Assembly: GCA_046302815.1 (NCBI GenBank) | Contig: JBKCHO010000115.1 | Location: 1 to 39,197, forward strand | Source of the DNA: JALRAP01 sp046302815 | Lineage (GTDB): Bacteria; Bacteroidota; Bacteroidia; AKYH767-A; OLB10 | DNA length: 39,197 bases | Direction: 5' to 3' | Shown here: positions 26,626 to 35,492 of the stretch, one piece after another | How the letters are laid out: every line of letters starts with the position of its first letter | Position numbering within the stretch: the first letter of the stretch is position 1 | The notes under the pieces: model-generated | Database searches by the model: none | What the model was told of the DNA's origin: nothing | What the model saw: only the letters and a program-made list of their open reading frames with translations | Position numbers and translations under genes: made by a program

Positions 26626-26979
26626 TTACAAACCTTTGATTTCCTTTTGCAGTTTTTGGGGCAACCCCTTTAATACCTGCTCATAAGAATGATCTATCCA
26701 CTTCATGATAATATCTTTAGGAACAGTTCCATCCAAAATGATGGTATTCCACATTTTCTTGTTCATGTGAAAACCAGGAATAACGCAAGGGTATTCCTCA
26801 CGAAGTACAATAGCCCATTCAGGATCACATTTTAAATTGATACGGTCAGGTTCGTTTAAGCTTGTCAAGCAAAACATCTTACCCATAACCTTGAAAACCA
26901 AGGTGTCGTTATCGAAAGGAAAGCCTTCTGAGGTGTACGCTTTCGACATACAATAAGATCGAATGACTTCAATATCCAT
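26626..26979 (-). CDS. MmcQ/YjbR family DNA-binding-like protein
   Basis: A small cytosolic protein (117 residues from MDIEVIRSYCMSK) of the CyaY-like MmcQ/YjbR fold. Family marks are the opening 'I-R-S-Y-C-M-S-K', EGFPFDNDTLVFKVMGKMFCL, 'I-N-L-K-C-D-P-E', PGFHMNKKMWNTIILDG and a final helix starting WIDHSYEQVLKGLP. An in-frame start 20 codons upstream is rejected because a -7 element (27020-27027) would put transcription initiation downstream of it. DNA binding is proposed for the family but weakly supported. It is cotranscribed with the downstream T9SS cargo gene by position. Confidence 0.92.
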   Translation of the reverse strand: MDIEVIRSYCMSKAYTSEGFPFDNDTLVFKVMGKMFCLTSLNEPDRINLKCDPEWAIVLREEYPCVIPGFHMNKKMWNTIILDGTVPKDIIMKWIDHSYEQVLKGLPQKLQKEIKGL

Positions 26980-27019
26980 AGAAAAAATAGTCAAGGACGC
27001 TAACCCCTTGCAGCCCATA

Positions 27020-27027
27020 CAAAAATA
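27020..27027 (-). promoter_or_regulatory. candidate -7 element for the MmcQ/YjbR gene
   Basis: TATTTTTG on the - strand matches TAnnTTTG; transcription would start near 27014, ~35 bases before the chosen ATG. No -33 TTG at proper spacing. Confidence 0.35.
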
Positions 27028-27047
27028 GTCAAATGGCATTTATTATA

Positions 27048-27087
27048 AAACGGAAGAGCCACACACCTTTCAGGCAGCGACTCTTCC
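27048..27087 (-). terminator. possible intrinsic terminator after the PKD adhesin gene
   Basis: GGAAGAG at 27081-27087 and CTCTTCC at 27052-27058 (as read on the - strand) form a 7-bp stem with a 22-base loop, then GTTTTAT. The loop is large and the T run short, so it is weaker than the other terminators here. Confidence 0.5.
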
Positions 27088-27134
27088 AACTGATGGATGG
27101 ATGGAAACTGTATTAATAAATGGATGGAACTTGG

Positions 27135-30100
27135 TTATTCGTCGAATGTAGTTTCTAATGTTCCGCCATCCACTGTTCGGATGACATCCCATGCACCTGC
27201 CGCATTCAACTTTTCAATAACATAATAGTCAACTCCGGTGTCCCAAGCATTGTAGGGAGTCCACCATAGTTTGGACTTTAGATTATTATAATCATAATCG
27301 GATTGGAGAAAAATAGAAGAGCTTTGGTTACTCATCTCACCTGCCAATTCGCAATCAGTAATAATTTCAATACGATAATAATACTCGGTTTGATGCACTT
27401 CAGCATCTACATCGAGGTACATATGTGTGCCGGCAGGAACTCTAGCAACCTCTACAAAATTAGCATTCCCTTCAGAACGCAAAACTCTGTACTCTTTAAC
27501 ACGATCGGGTCGCAAAACCGGAGCTGCCCACTCGGTCATCACATCGGCATCATCTATAACAGTAGAGCGCACCACATCCACTTTTTGAGAAGCCAATATG
27601 TTGGCTGGTGTCGCTGCAGAGGTATCACTCCAAGAATAATAGCTGTTACCGCAAAGATCAGTCGCTCGAACACGATAAGAATACGGTGTTGGACATGGGA
27701 AATCAAGATCATCAAAAGTGGTAACAGTTCCAGGCAAGGAGGCTACATGCTCTATGATGCCAGAATTCAAATCCAATCGTTCTAACTCATATGTGGCAAC
27801 TTGGCAACCACCGTATGGAGTCCATTCCACATGAATATTATTTGAATAGGAAGTAGCCTTGATATTTACCGTGGTATGTGCTACAAGGGCGGTCAATGGC
27901 AATATATAGGCGCAGCGATCTTCTGTTTGAACTTTGTATGTATATGTGTTCTCTAAAGTATTCAATCCATTATCCACATAAGAAGATACACTGCCTGGAC
28001 CAATAATAGGATTGGTTGTGGTGGAATAAACCTGACTGAACATACCAGTATCGTTGTTTCTACGATAGATGCGGTAAGCACCAAAATCAGAAACCGATGT
28101 GTTTTGCCATGTTATTTCTACCGATTGGTCATCAACTACACTAACACTCAGGATCGGAGAGGCAGGAGGCGGCAAGGTATCAAAAACCTCAATGTAAGAA
28201 ACATTGTAAACCGAATCAGAGCAGCCGAATTGATTTGTTACTACCAAAGAGGCATCATAGAAACCAGGATTGTTCAAAATTATTGAGGGATTGGGGATAG
28301 AAAAAGGTGTGCCTGCAACAACCCAATTGAATACCAATCCTGTTGCCGGAGTTGACTGATTAATCAAAGCGAATGAAGTTCCAGGGCATCCAGTATTTTG
28401 AGTAGAAGAGAACGAAGCAGTAGGAACTGGGTGTATTTGAACTGGGGCTGGCAAATGGAATGTGTCGCGACAACCAGCATCCGTGAGGGCTATTAGATAT
28501 GCATCATAGTTGCCTGCAACATAAGTATGTTGGGGATTTGCATCATTCGAGAAAGAACCGTCGCCGAAATACCAAATCAAGGAATCTGCGTTAGCCGACA
28601 AATTAGAGAAAGCAATATTTGTTGGAGAACAACCAGTCCATGCAGATACGGTTGCATTGGCAATCGGAGTCAAATTAACATCAATATTCGCTGTGGTTGT
28701 ATCTGAGCAACCTTCCTGGTTTGTTACCACAAGCGAAACAACATAGGAACCAGAATCAGCATAGGTAGCGGTGGGTGAAGCCATCGAAGATCCAGAACCA
28801 TTGCCAAAAACCCAGCTGTAAGTTGGAGTAGACAATATACCCGACTGGTTGGTGAAAGTAACCGGAAACGGATTACAACCAATAATTCCACTAGTAGTAA
28901 ACTGAGCTGATGGAGTTGGATTTACAACTATGGGCATTCCTAAATCAAATGTATCTGTACAACCCATGTTTGTTATGGCAACGAGCTGAACTTGGTATGT
29001 TCCAGGAACACTATATGAATAATTCGGTGTGGCCATGTTTGACATATCACCATTACCAAAACTCCAAACATATGAATCAGCATTCAATGAGTTGTTCATA
29101 AAAGTTATAGCGGTAGGATGACAACCGATCCAATTTGACGCAGTACCAAGTGCGGTAGGAGTAATATTTACATCAATGGTTGCAGTTGTTGAATCGGAAC
29201 AGCCCTCCAAGTTTGTGACAACTAGGGTTACTGCATAAGAACCCGAATCGGAATAAATGGTTGATGGTGAAGAGGAATTGGAAGCTGAACCGTTTCCAAA
29301 AAACCAATTGTATGAGGGCGTTGAAAGCAAACTTGACTGGTTGGAAAATGCTACTGGAAATGGATTACATCCCACACTTCCACTCGTTGAAAACTGAGCA
29401 GATGGAGTTGGATTCACCACTACAGGATTAGGCAGCATCAATGTATCAGAGCACCCCATACTTGTGTATGCAATCAATTGAATCTGATAGGTGCCTGGAT
29501 TGGCGTAGGTATAGGATGGCGTAATTGAATTAGATGTGTCTCCATTTCCAAAATCCCAGTGATAGGTATTGGCGTTTACTGAACTGTTCGTAAAGGTTAC
29601 ATTAACTGGATGACACCCTTCAATGGAGGATACAGTAGCCAGAGCCTGTGGCAATGGATAAATGGTTATTGGATTAGGTAGCGTATAGAATGAATTGCAA
29701 CCTGTGCTGTTAGAGGTTATAAGGGTTACAGTATAACTACCCGAATCCTGGTATAGATGGGTTGGATTTTGCGCGATGGAGGTATAACCATCTCCAAAAT
29801 TCCAAAACCATGAGGTGGCGCCAATTGAAAGGTCAACAAATTGAACCGCGGTATTGAAACAATTCACCGTATTGGCCATAGTGAATTCGGAGTAGGTTCC
29901 AGGAATTGTAACATAATCCACCTTGACCAATGTATCAGAACAACCTTCGGCAGAAAATGAAATGAGAGTTACGGTGTATACCCCTGGAAGATGATATATG
30001 TGAGATGGATTTTCATTTGTTGATGTGGTACCATCACCGAAGTCCCATTTCCACGAAACAGCTCCTACCGACTGATTCACAAACTGCACAACCGATGGGG

Positions 30101-33100
30101 CACAGGCAGCAGATGTTGGTGACATGAATTCACTTTCGGGAGCATTCACATCAATGAGATTTGGCATAACTGTTGTGGTAGTACAACCAGATGAAAGAGT
30201 ACAGGTTAGGGTCACGGTAAAGTTTCCCTCGTTAACAAACAGGTGATTGGGGTTTTGCAGCGTCGATGTATATCCATCGCCAAAATCCCAAAAATAGGAA
30301 GCAGCATTTGTTGGCGTCGAGAAATTCACCATCAAAGGTCGACAACCTAAGGAGTCATTGAATTGTATGACAGGAATAACTGGCTCAATATTGGGTTTGG
30401 ATCTGGTTTTTGTGCAACCATTAATATCCGTAATTGTCAATTTAACATTGGTAGTGGGAACAGTTGTGAATATATGAACCGGGTTTTGAACGGTGGAGGT
30501 ATTTCCGTCTCCAAATTCCCAAAACCATGAAACCGGGTTTACGCTATTATCATTAAATGTAACCGTCATAGGCAAACATCCAGTGGCAGGATTGAAATTG
30601 AAAAACGCCTGGGCCTGGTTTGCCGTAATTGCATTGGTTTGAGTTACAGACCTAGTGCAACCATTCATAGTTGCACTCAATGTTACATCATACACCCCTG
30701 CAGCAGTAAATGCAACAGATGGATTCTCTTGGTTGGATGTTCCTGCAGCACCGAAACCCCATGAATATGTAGACGCACCAGTTGAATTATTGGTAAACTG
30801 TACATTAAATGGAACACAAGCGAAAGATGTATCAAAAGTGAAAGCAGGTTGTGGATCACCAATCGCGATTAAAGTTGGGTAATCAAACTCGTAAGAGCAA
30901 CCATTGATATCAACAACCGATACAGAAACAGGATAAAATCCAGCGGAAGCATAAACATGCCGTGGCTGTAAATTTGTAGAGATGTTACCATCACCGAAAT
31001 CCCAAACCGCTGAAATAAATTGAGAAACAGGACTTAAACCAAACTGCAAGGAATCGCCTGTGCATGCATCATTGTCGGATACAGTAATTGGATTTGGATG
31101 ACCAAATGTAACCACTGCGGTCATACCCGATTCACAACCATCCACACCAGTAACATCCAACGAGATAACATAGGTTCCTGGCTGAGAATAAGTATGTGTT
31201 GGCTGTGCCAATGTTGATGTAGTGCCGTCGCCAAAATCCCAAACGAATGAACCTACAATGGGTGAACCAGTTGCTAAAGAAACAGTATAGGGTCCGCATG
31301 GAGTAGTTGTTATAGCTAGAATTGGGAAGGTGTCAGCCTCAACAACCTTAACGATGGCAAATGGATTGTAATTTCGGGAGCAACCACCAGCCATTGCTGT
31401 CTGTAATGAAACGGTATAAACACCTGCAGATGTGTAAGTATGTATAGGGCTTCTTACAGAAGAAGAACTCCCATCACCAAAGTCCCACGACCACCAATTG
31501 TTAGCTTGATTAGGTGCGGTGAAACCGATTACTCCGGGAGGCAAACAAACCATCATGGTATCTGGAACCACATAAGCAGCGGTATCAGTAACCACCTTGA
31601 TGTATGCGTTTTTAATCAAAGTATCTTTGCATCCTGCAGAGGATGTCACCACCAACCTTACATTGTAATTTCCCGTTGAGCTGTATGTGTGTGATGGGTT
31701 TCTAAGTGTTGATGTGGTTCCATCACCAAACGACCAATCCCATGAAGTAGCCAATGGACTAGAGGAACCTGTGAAATTTACAGGGAGTGGTGCGCAACCC
31801 GTTGTTGGATTTCCGGTGAAAAATGCAGTGATATCATTAGCAGTCACCGAAATAGATTGTGAAGCAGTAGCTGAACATCCATTTGCAGATGTAGCCGTTA
31901 AAACCACATTGTAATTTCCGGTTGTGGTATATGTGGCATTGGGCGAAACAAGTCCAGTTGAACCACCATTGCCTAATGTCCACGAATAGGAATTTGCTCC
32001 TACAGTAGTATTTGTGAAATTGACTGTTACGGGCGAACAACCAACTGTATTGGCATAAGTAAATGAAGGAACTGGAGATGGATTAACTGAGATGAACGAA
32101 GGCATATTAACAGATGTAGTACATCCAGCAGTGTTGACAATCGTTAGTCCAACATCATAAGCACCTGTATTCAAGTAGGTGTGGCTCGGACTCTGCTGAG
32201 AAGAAGTACTGCCATCACCAAATGTCCAAAGCCATGATGCTACTCCGGTAGCATTGGATGTGAAGCTGGTTTGGAATGGAGCGCAACCGCTTGGGGTATT
32301 AACCGAAATTACAGGGGGCGCAGCGGGAATGATATCAATCAAGGACTGCTGTATAACGGTGTCAGTACATCCATTGGTTGATGTTACTATCAAAGTGACA
32401 TCATACGAGCCATAGGCGTTAAAAGAAATTGCAGGGTTGATTTGACCGGATGTTGTTCCGTTTGAAAAGATCCATTGGTGATTGACAGCACCAATGGCAG
32501 CCGATGCAAATTGAAAAACCTGAGTGCTATCGCAGGCTGCAGTGTTGTTGACCGTGAATGATGCAACAGGGTCTGGGTTGATGGTGATGTATGCAACCCT
32601 TGTTTTAACTCTGGTACAACCATGATTGTTGGTTGCGATCAATTTCACGGTGTATACACCAGAAGCAGAATAGGTATGTGTGGGGTTTTGTTGGTTGGAT
32701 GAGTTACCGTCTCCAAAATCCCAAGAATAGGTAGCTCCGTTAACCGTAAGGTTGGTAAAGCTAAAAGTATTTCCAGTTTGGCAGCCGGTGGTTGTGTTTA
32801 CCGTGAAATCAGGAACAGGGCTGGGTGGAACGAAAATATAATCAACCTTGGTAAGTGTGTCCCGGCTTGAGCCATTAATTGCTATTAGCTCAACCGTGTA
32901 GGTACCTGGATTGGTATAAACAGTTGTGGGGTTTGGTAAGGTAGATGTATTACCATTACCGAAAATCCAATAATAAGATGTTGCGTTTGTGGAGAGGTTG
33001 TTAAAGTTGACTGTCAGTGGTTCACAACCAGTTGTTATATTGGCATTGAACAAAGCTGTTTGACCTAAGGCTTGGAGGGAGATCATCACCATGATCACCA

Positions 33101-33158
33101 TCATTCCTGGAATTGCAGTCAGCTTCCGGATAGCTCCGAACCGTACTATATTTTCCAT
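27135..33158 (-). CDS. giant PKD/FnIII adhesin, apparently truncated at the C terminus
   Basis: A secreted protein of 2007 residues. A signal peptide ends near LQALGQ. Then 19 PKD domains follow, each with 'W-x-F-G-(D/N)-G-x-x-S-x-x-x-x-P' and a Y/H-T-Y turn, plus one degenerate PKD (FNWVVAGTPFSIPNP). Each PKD is ~85 residues with a 'G-C' before its first strand. Four FnIII-like domains come next: EITWQNTSVSDFGAYRIYRR, NIHVEWTPYGGCQVATYELE, then VMTEWAAPVLRPDRVKEYRV, and SKLWWTPYNAWDTGVDYYVI. The last stops half-way, at ETTFDE. No type A or B sorting domain follows, although a T9SS adhesin of this build normally ends in one. All three frames downstream were read and contain no continuation within the 155 bases before the next gene. 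The product may be retained in the periplasm, or nonfunctional. Confidence 0.85.
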   Translation of the reverse strand: MENIVRFGAIRKLTAIPGMMVIMVMISLQALGQTALFNANITTGCEPLTVNFNNLSTNATSYYWIFGNGNTSTLPNPTTVYTNPGTYTVELIAINGSSRDTLTKVDYIFVPPSPVPDFTVNTTTGCQTGNTFSFTNLTVNGATYSWDFGDGNSSNQQNPTHTYSASGVYTVKLIATNNHGCTRVKTRVAYITINPDPVASFTVNNTAACDSTQVFQFASAAIGAVNHQWIFSNGTTSGQINPAISFNAYGSYDVTLIVTSTNGCTDTVIQQSLIDIIPAAPPVISVNTPSGCAPFQTSFTSNATGVASWLWTFGDGSTSSQQSPSHTYLNTGAYDVGLTIVNTAGCTTSVNMPSFISVNPSPVPSFTYANTVGCSPVTVNFTNTTVGANSYSWTLGNGGSTGLVSPNATYTTTGNYNVVLTATSANGCSATASQSISVTANDITAFFTGNPTTGCAPLPVNFTGSSSPLATSWDWSFGDGTTSTLRNPSHTYSSTGNYNVRLVVTSSAGCKDTLIKNAYIKVVTDTAAYVVPDTMMVCLPPGVIGFTAPNQANNWWSWDFGDGSSSSVRSPIHTYTSAGVYTVSLQTAMAGGCSRNYNPFAIVKVVEADTFPILAITTTPCGPYTVSLATGSPIVGSFVWDFGDGTTSTLAQPTHTYSQPGTYVISLDVTGVDGCESGMTAVVTFGHPNPITVSDNDACTGDSLQFGLSPVSQFISAVWDFGDGNISTNLQPRHVYASAGFYPVSVSVVDINGCSYEFDYPTLIAIGDPQPAFTFDTSFACVPFNVQFTNNSTGASTYSWGFGAAGTSNQENPSVAFTAAGVYDVTLSATMNGCTRSVTQTNAITANQAQAFFNFNPATGCLPMTVTFNDNSVNPVSWFWEFGDGNTSTVQNPVHIFTTVPTTNVKLTITDINGCTKTRSKPNIEPVIPVIQFNDSLGCRPLMVNFSTPTNAASYFWDFGDGYTSTLQNPNHLFVNEGNFTVTLTCTLSSGCTTTTVMPNLIDVNAPESEFMSPTSAACAPSVVQFVNQSVGAVSWKWDFGDGTTSTNENPSHIYHLPGVYTVTLISFSAEGCSDTLVKVDYVTIPGTYSEFTMANTVNCFNTAVQFVDLSIGATSWFWNFGDGYTSIAQNPTHLYQDSGSYTVTLITSNSTGCNSFYTLPNPITIYPLPQALATVSSIEGCHPVNVTFTNSSVNANTYHWDFGNGDTSNSITPSYTYANPGTYQIQLIAYTSMGCSDTLMLPNPVVVNPTPSAQFSTSGSVGCNPFPVAFSNQSSLLSTPSYNWFFGNGSASNSSSPSTIYSDSGSYAVTLVVTNLEGCSDSTTATIDVNITPTALGTASNWIGCHPTAITFMNNSLNADSYVWSFGNGDMSNMATPNYSYSVPGTYQVQLVAITNMGCTDTFDLGMPIVVNPTPSAQFTTSGIIGCNPFPVTFTNQSGILSTPTYSWVFGNGSGSSMASPTATYADSGSYVVSLVVTNQEGCSDTTTANIDVNLTPIANATVSAWTGCSPTNIAFSNLSANADSLIWYFGDGSFSNDANPQHTYVAGNYDAYLIALTDAGCRDTFHLPAPVQIHPVPTASFSSTQNTGCPGTSFALINQSTPATGLVFNWVVAGTPFSIPNPSIILNNPGFYDASLVVTNQFGCSDSVYNVSYIEVFDTLPPPASPILSVSVVDDQSVEITWQNTSVSDFGAYRIYRRNNDTGMFSQVYSTTTNPIIGPGSVSSYVDNGLNTLENTYTYKVQTEDRCAYILPLTALVAHTTVNIKATSYSNNIHVEWTPYGGCQVATYELERLDLNSGIIEHVASLPGTVTTFDDLDFPCPTPYSYRVRATDLCGNSYYSWSDTSAATPANILASQKVDVVRSTVIDDADVMTEWAAPVLRPDRVKEYRVLRSEGNANFVEVARVPAGTHMYLDVDAEVHQTEYYYRIEIITDCELAGEMSNQSSSIFLQSDYDYNNLKSKLWWTPYNAWDTGVDYYVIEKLNAAGAWDVIRTVDGGTLETTFDE
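28185..33060 (-). repeat. PKD repeat array (19 typical + 1 degenerate domain)
   Basis: About 240-260 bp per unit across ~4.9 kb of the adhesin gene. The count comes from the 'F-G-D/N-G' cores. Two cores are altered: unit 3 has FSNG and unit 10 FGAAG. The last unit has lost the core altogether. Boundaries are approximate. Confidence 0.85.
28675..29655 (-). repeat. tandem duplication of a two-PKD block
   Basis: PKD units 15+16 (about 29161-29655) and 17+18 (about 28675-29160) are near copies at protein level. Each pair has 'G-C-H-P', then 'FGNGD(T/M)SN', 'VVNPTPSAQF(S/T)TSG', 'GCNPFPV', a second FGNGS and 'EGCSD(S/T)TTA-x-IDVN-x-TP'. The DNA is still visibly similar, so this is the youngest expansion in the array. 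Confidence 0.75.
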
Positions 33159-33232
33159 CAGTTTCCATTTTTTCAGTCTGACAAGCCAGTTCCATCCAAA
33201 CCTGGCAGACCGGGGTTTTATTATTCAGGGGG

Positions 33233-33700
33233 TTATTTCACTTCACTATTGCCTTTGGCATAATTTGACTTACCGTCAACCAAACCTTGGTTGATGATGG
33301 TACCAGTTGCAGAGAACAACTGCAAGCCGTCATGGGTGATCTTCTTTACTCGGTAGTATGCAAATCCAGCGGGAGGAGTTGAGTCCATCCAGCTATAGAA
33401 AAGCTCCATATCGCTTGCAACACCTTCCTTTACACCTACAGACTCGAAGTTGGAGCCATCGTTTGATCTCTCAACAATATAAATGCAGTCGTTAGCCTCA
33501 TTCTTGGCAGTCCAATTGACAAAGACCTTACCTGAATTGAAAATAGCAGTATAGTTATTGATGTTTGCTGTATTGTGTAATCCGGATTGCACCATTGGAT
33601 TCGAAGAAGCCATTTGAGCATTGGCAACTAGACCGGTTGTGGCAACCACTGCCAATGTCGATAATGCGATGCGGATGTTTTTTGCAATTGATGTTTTCAT
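33233..33700 (-). CDS. small secreted FnIII-like protein
   Basis: A predicted exported protein of 155 residues from MKTSIAKNIRIALSTLAVVA, whose signal peptide ends near LVANAQ. An in-frame TTG start 29 codons upstream would bury the signal peptide and is rejected. The mature part has KVFVNWTAKNEANDCIYIVE, then 'RSNDGSNFESVG' and 'G-F-A-Y-Y-R-V-K-K'. This is the FnIII-like strand pattern ('V-x-W-x-x-x-x-E-x-N-x-x-x-F-x-V-E-R-S') often placed just before T9SS sorting domains. Here it stands alone with no sorting tail. It lies 74 bases upstream of the PKD adhesin on the same strand, so the two may form one unit. Function unknown. Confidence 0.78.
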   Translation of the reverse strand: MKTSIAKNIRIALSTLAVVATTGLVANAQMASSNPMVQSGLHNTANINNYTAIFNSGKVFVNWTAKNEANDCIYIVERSNDGSNFESVGVKEGVASDMELFYSWMDSTPPAGFAYYRVKKITHDGLQLFSATGTIINQGLVDGKSNYAKGNSEVK

Positions 33701-33857
33701 TTTCTTGGTTTTTCTATTAAAGTATGTTTTGAGATAAGGGGCGTGTTTGAATTCAGCTTGGATTTCTTTCAGTGTTGTTTTTTTCAAATCCTTGCATGCG
33801 CTTTTAACGGAGCTTTTTTGCAGAAGGTTACATTTTTATGAAACCTTTAAATTATAT

Positions 33858-33870
33858 ACTGATTATCAGT
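33858..33870. promoter_or_regulatory. inverted repeat in the divergent region (possible operator)
   Basis: ACTGATTATCAGT is a perfect 5-bp inverted repeat around TTA. It is in the 259-base gap between the divergent small secreted protein gene and the helical protein gene. GATAC/GTATC flanks a 10-base centre at 33900-33919. No good TAnnTTTG element was found in either direction here. Confidence 0.3.
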
Positions 33871-33959
33871 GTTTTGATGGGTATAAAAAGCTGGCTTCAG
33901 ATACCTTATTATAAGTATCAAAAATCTTGGACTCCTTTTCAAATTCGAATCGAAATGAA

Positions 33960-35486
33960 ATGAAACCTTACACATACAGTTGCGTAGAAGACCCCAAATC
34001 ATTGAGCAAAACATTACAAAAACATACCATGGACATCTTAAACAAGACCATCAAAAAACTTAGCGATGCGGAATATCAGGACCTGTTAATGCAGGTTTCA
34101 GGAAAGAAGAAGAATAAACCTTATATGGTACTTGAAACTACTAGACAAAGGGATGTTGAGGATTCAGAGATGATGGATCTGCTGCAGGTAAATTCGAGTG
34201 CATACTACACATTGAAATCGCGATTGAACTCAAAAATCGCAGCCATCCTGTCTAAAAATGTGCGTAATCCGATCAGCATCCTCATGGATGAGGTTACTCG
34301 TGTTCCGGCCCACCTTTACGGGTCAAACAAAGAATTTTCCATTCGTGCATTGAAAGAGTTGGAGAAGCAACTTATCGAATATGATTTGTCGTCTGAATTG
34401 ATCGTGGTTTATAAAACATTGGCTCAGTTGCATATTTACAGCGAGGATTTTTCTCACTATGACAATCTTTATAAGAAGCATGTTGCTTTTTCGCTAGCGG
34501 TATCAAAAGCAGAGGGTCTTTACCACAAGTACATTATGAAGTGTGGAAAGTACCTGGCGAATCCCGAAACCGCCCTAATGGCGGAGATGGAGAATATCCG
34601 CAAGGAAATGTACAACATCTGCGACCTTTACGAATCGCATCGACTATTCGTCCTATACAATATTGTAAGCACCTATCACATGCTTATGAATGAAAAGGAC
34701 CAGGAGAGTTTGCGTTCCAAGGAACTTGAAGTTGAAAAAACCTTGAACGAAATGAACCGTATCTTCAATAGATACAACCTGGATACATTTTATCAAAACA
34801 TTAAGCCATTGACCGATTTGCTTTCATTCGAATACTACCAGAAAGCCGGCAACCAGATCAGGGCAAACCACTACCATGAGAGATCTTTGGAGCACATGGA
34901 GGAATTGACCCAAATGCATGCCATGTCTTTCCACCTCGCCAGGTTTATGGATGCGAAACTGGACAAATACATTGCGGATGGCAATCTGGATTCACTAACC
35001 CGTTTCGGTGAGAAGTTTGTAGCCGGATTGGATATAGACATGAATGAGACCTACCAATTCATCACTGCAAAAAAATACCTTGCCGCTTGCAAGTTTTATC
35101 AAAGAGATAACACCGGTGCCGCCAAAACTATAAACGATTTGAGGAACCGGCTTTCTATGAAATCCATCTCCAATACCGACATCGAATTGAAGTTGTTTCA
35201 AGCTTTGCAATATGCAATGATTGGCGAAGACGGGCTTTGTTCTCAAATCATATCAAGTCTCAAGCGCCAAATAAGGGACAACGACGACTCATTCGAAAAT
35301 GCAAGAATCTTTATCAAAATTTTGAAAACAGCCATGAAGCCCGCTGATTTTAGGAAGAAGGTTAAAAGGATTGGGGAGCTTTGGTCAGAATTCAAAGAAA
35401 TGAACCAAAACGACAAGCCCATGCTTCAATTCCTGAGTTTGGATGAGGCATCCATGAGAAAAATGGCAAATCCAATAAAAGAATAG
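33960..35486 (+). CDS. unrecognised all-helical protein with repeat-like C-terminal region
   Basis: A cytosolic protein of 508 residues from the first ATG; a TTG 11 codons earlier also lies in frame. I do not recognise it. The first ~110 residues (KTIKKLSDAEYQDLLMQVSG, then 'M-M-D-L-L-Q-V-N-S-S-A-Y-Y-T-L-K-S-R-L-N-S-K-I' and ILSKN) could form a small helical, possibly DNA-binding, unit. The remainder is helical, with pairs of amphipathic helices rich in Leu, Tyr, Glu and Lys that resemble TPR-like repeats (for example ELIVVYKTLAQLHIYSEDFS and QFITAKKYLAACKFYQRD). There is no signal peptide or membrane segment. It is convergent with the receiver gene, with only 6 bases between them, and divergent from the adhesin unit. 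A role in scaffolding or regulation is inference only. Confidence 0.8.
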   Translation: MKPYTYSCVEDPKSLSKTLQKHTMDILNKTIKKLSDAEYQDLLMQVSGKKKNKPYMVLETTRQRDVEDSEMMDLLQVNSSAYYTLKSRLNSKIAAILSKNVRNPISILMDEVTRVPAHLYGSNKEFSIRALKELEKQLIEYDLSSELIVVYKTLAQLHIYSEDFSHYDNLYKKHVAFSLAVSKAEGLYHKYIMKCGKYLANPETALMAEMENIRKEMYNICDLYESHRLFVLYNIVSTYHMLMNEKDQESLRSKELEVEKTLNEMNRIFNRYNLDTFYQNIKPLTDLLSFEYYQKAGNQIRANHYHERSLEHMEELTQMHAMSFHLARFMDAKLDKYIADGNLDSLTRFGEKFVAGLDIDMNETYQFITAKKYLAACKFYQRDNTGAAKTINDLRNRLSMKSISNTDIELKLFQALQYAMIGEDGLCSQIISSLKRQIRDNDDSFENARIFIKILKTAMKPADFRKKVKRIGELWSEFKEMNQNDKPMLQFLSLDEASMRKMANPIKE

Positions 35487-35492
35487 TTATAC

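Noticed and set aside
27303..27785. A 160-codon + strand frame opposite the PKD adhesin
   Set aside because: No family resemblance; it is a shadow of the adhesin's FnIII-coding strand.
28185..33060. Regularly spaced repeats as a CRISPR array
   Set aside because: They are in-frame ~85-residue PKD domains in one long ORF, with no short exact repeats or spacers.
33701..33787. N-terminal extension of the small secreted protein from a TTG codon
   Set aside because: It would place 29 mostly polar residues before a good signal peptide; the ATG at 33700 is the better start.
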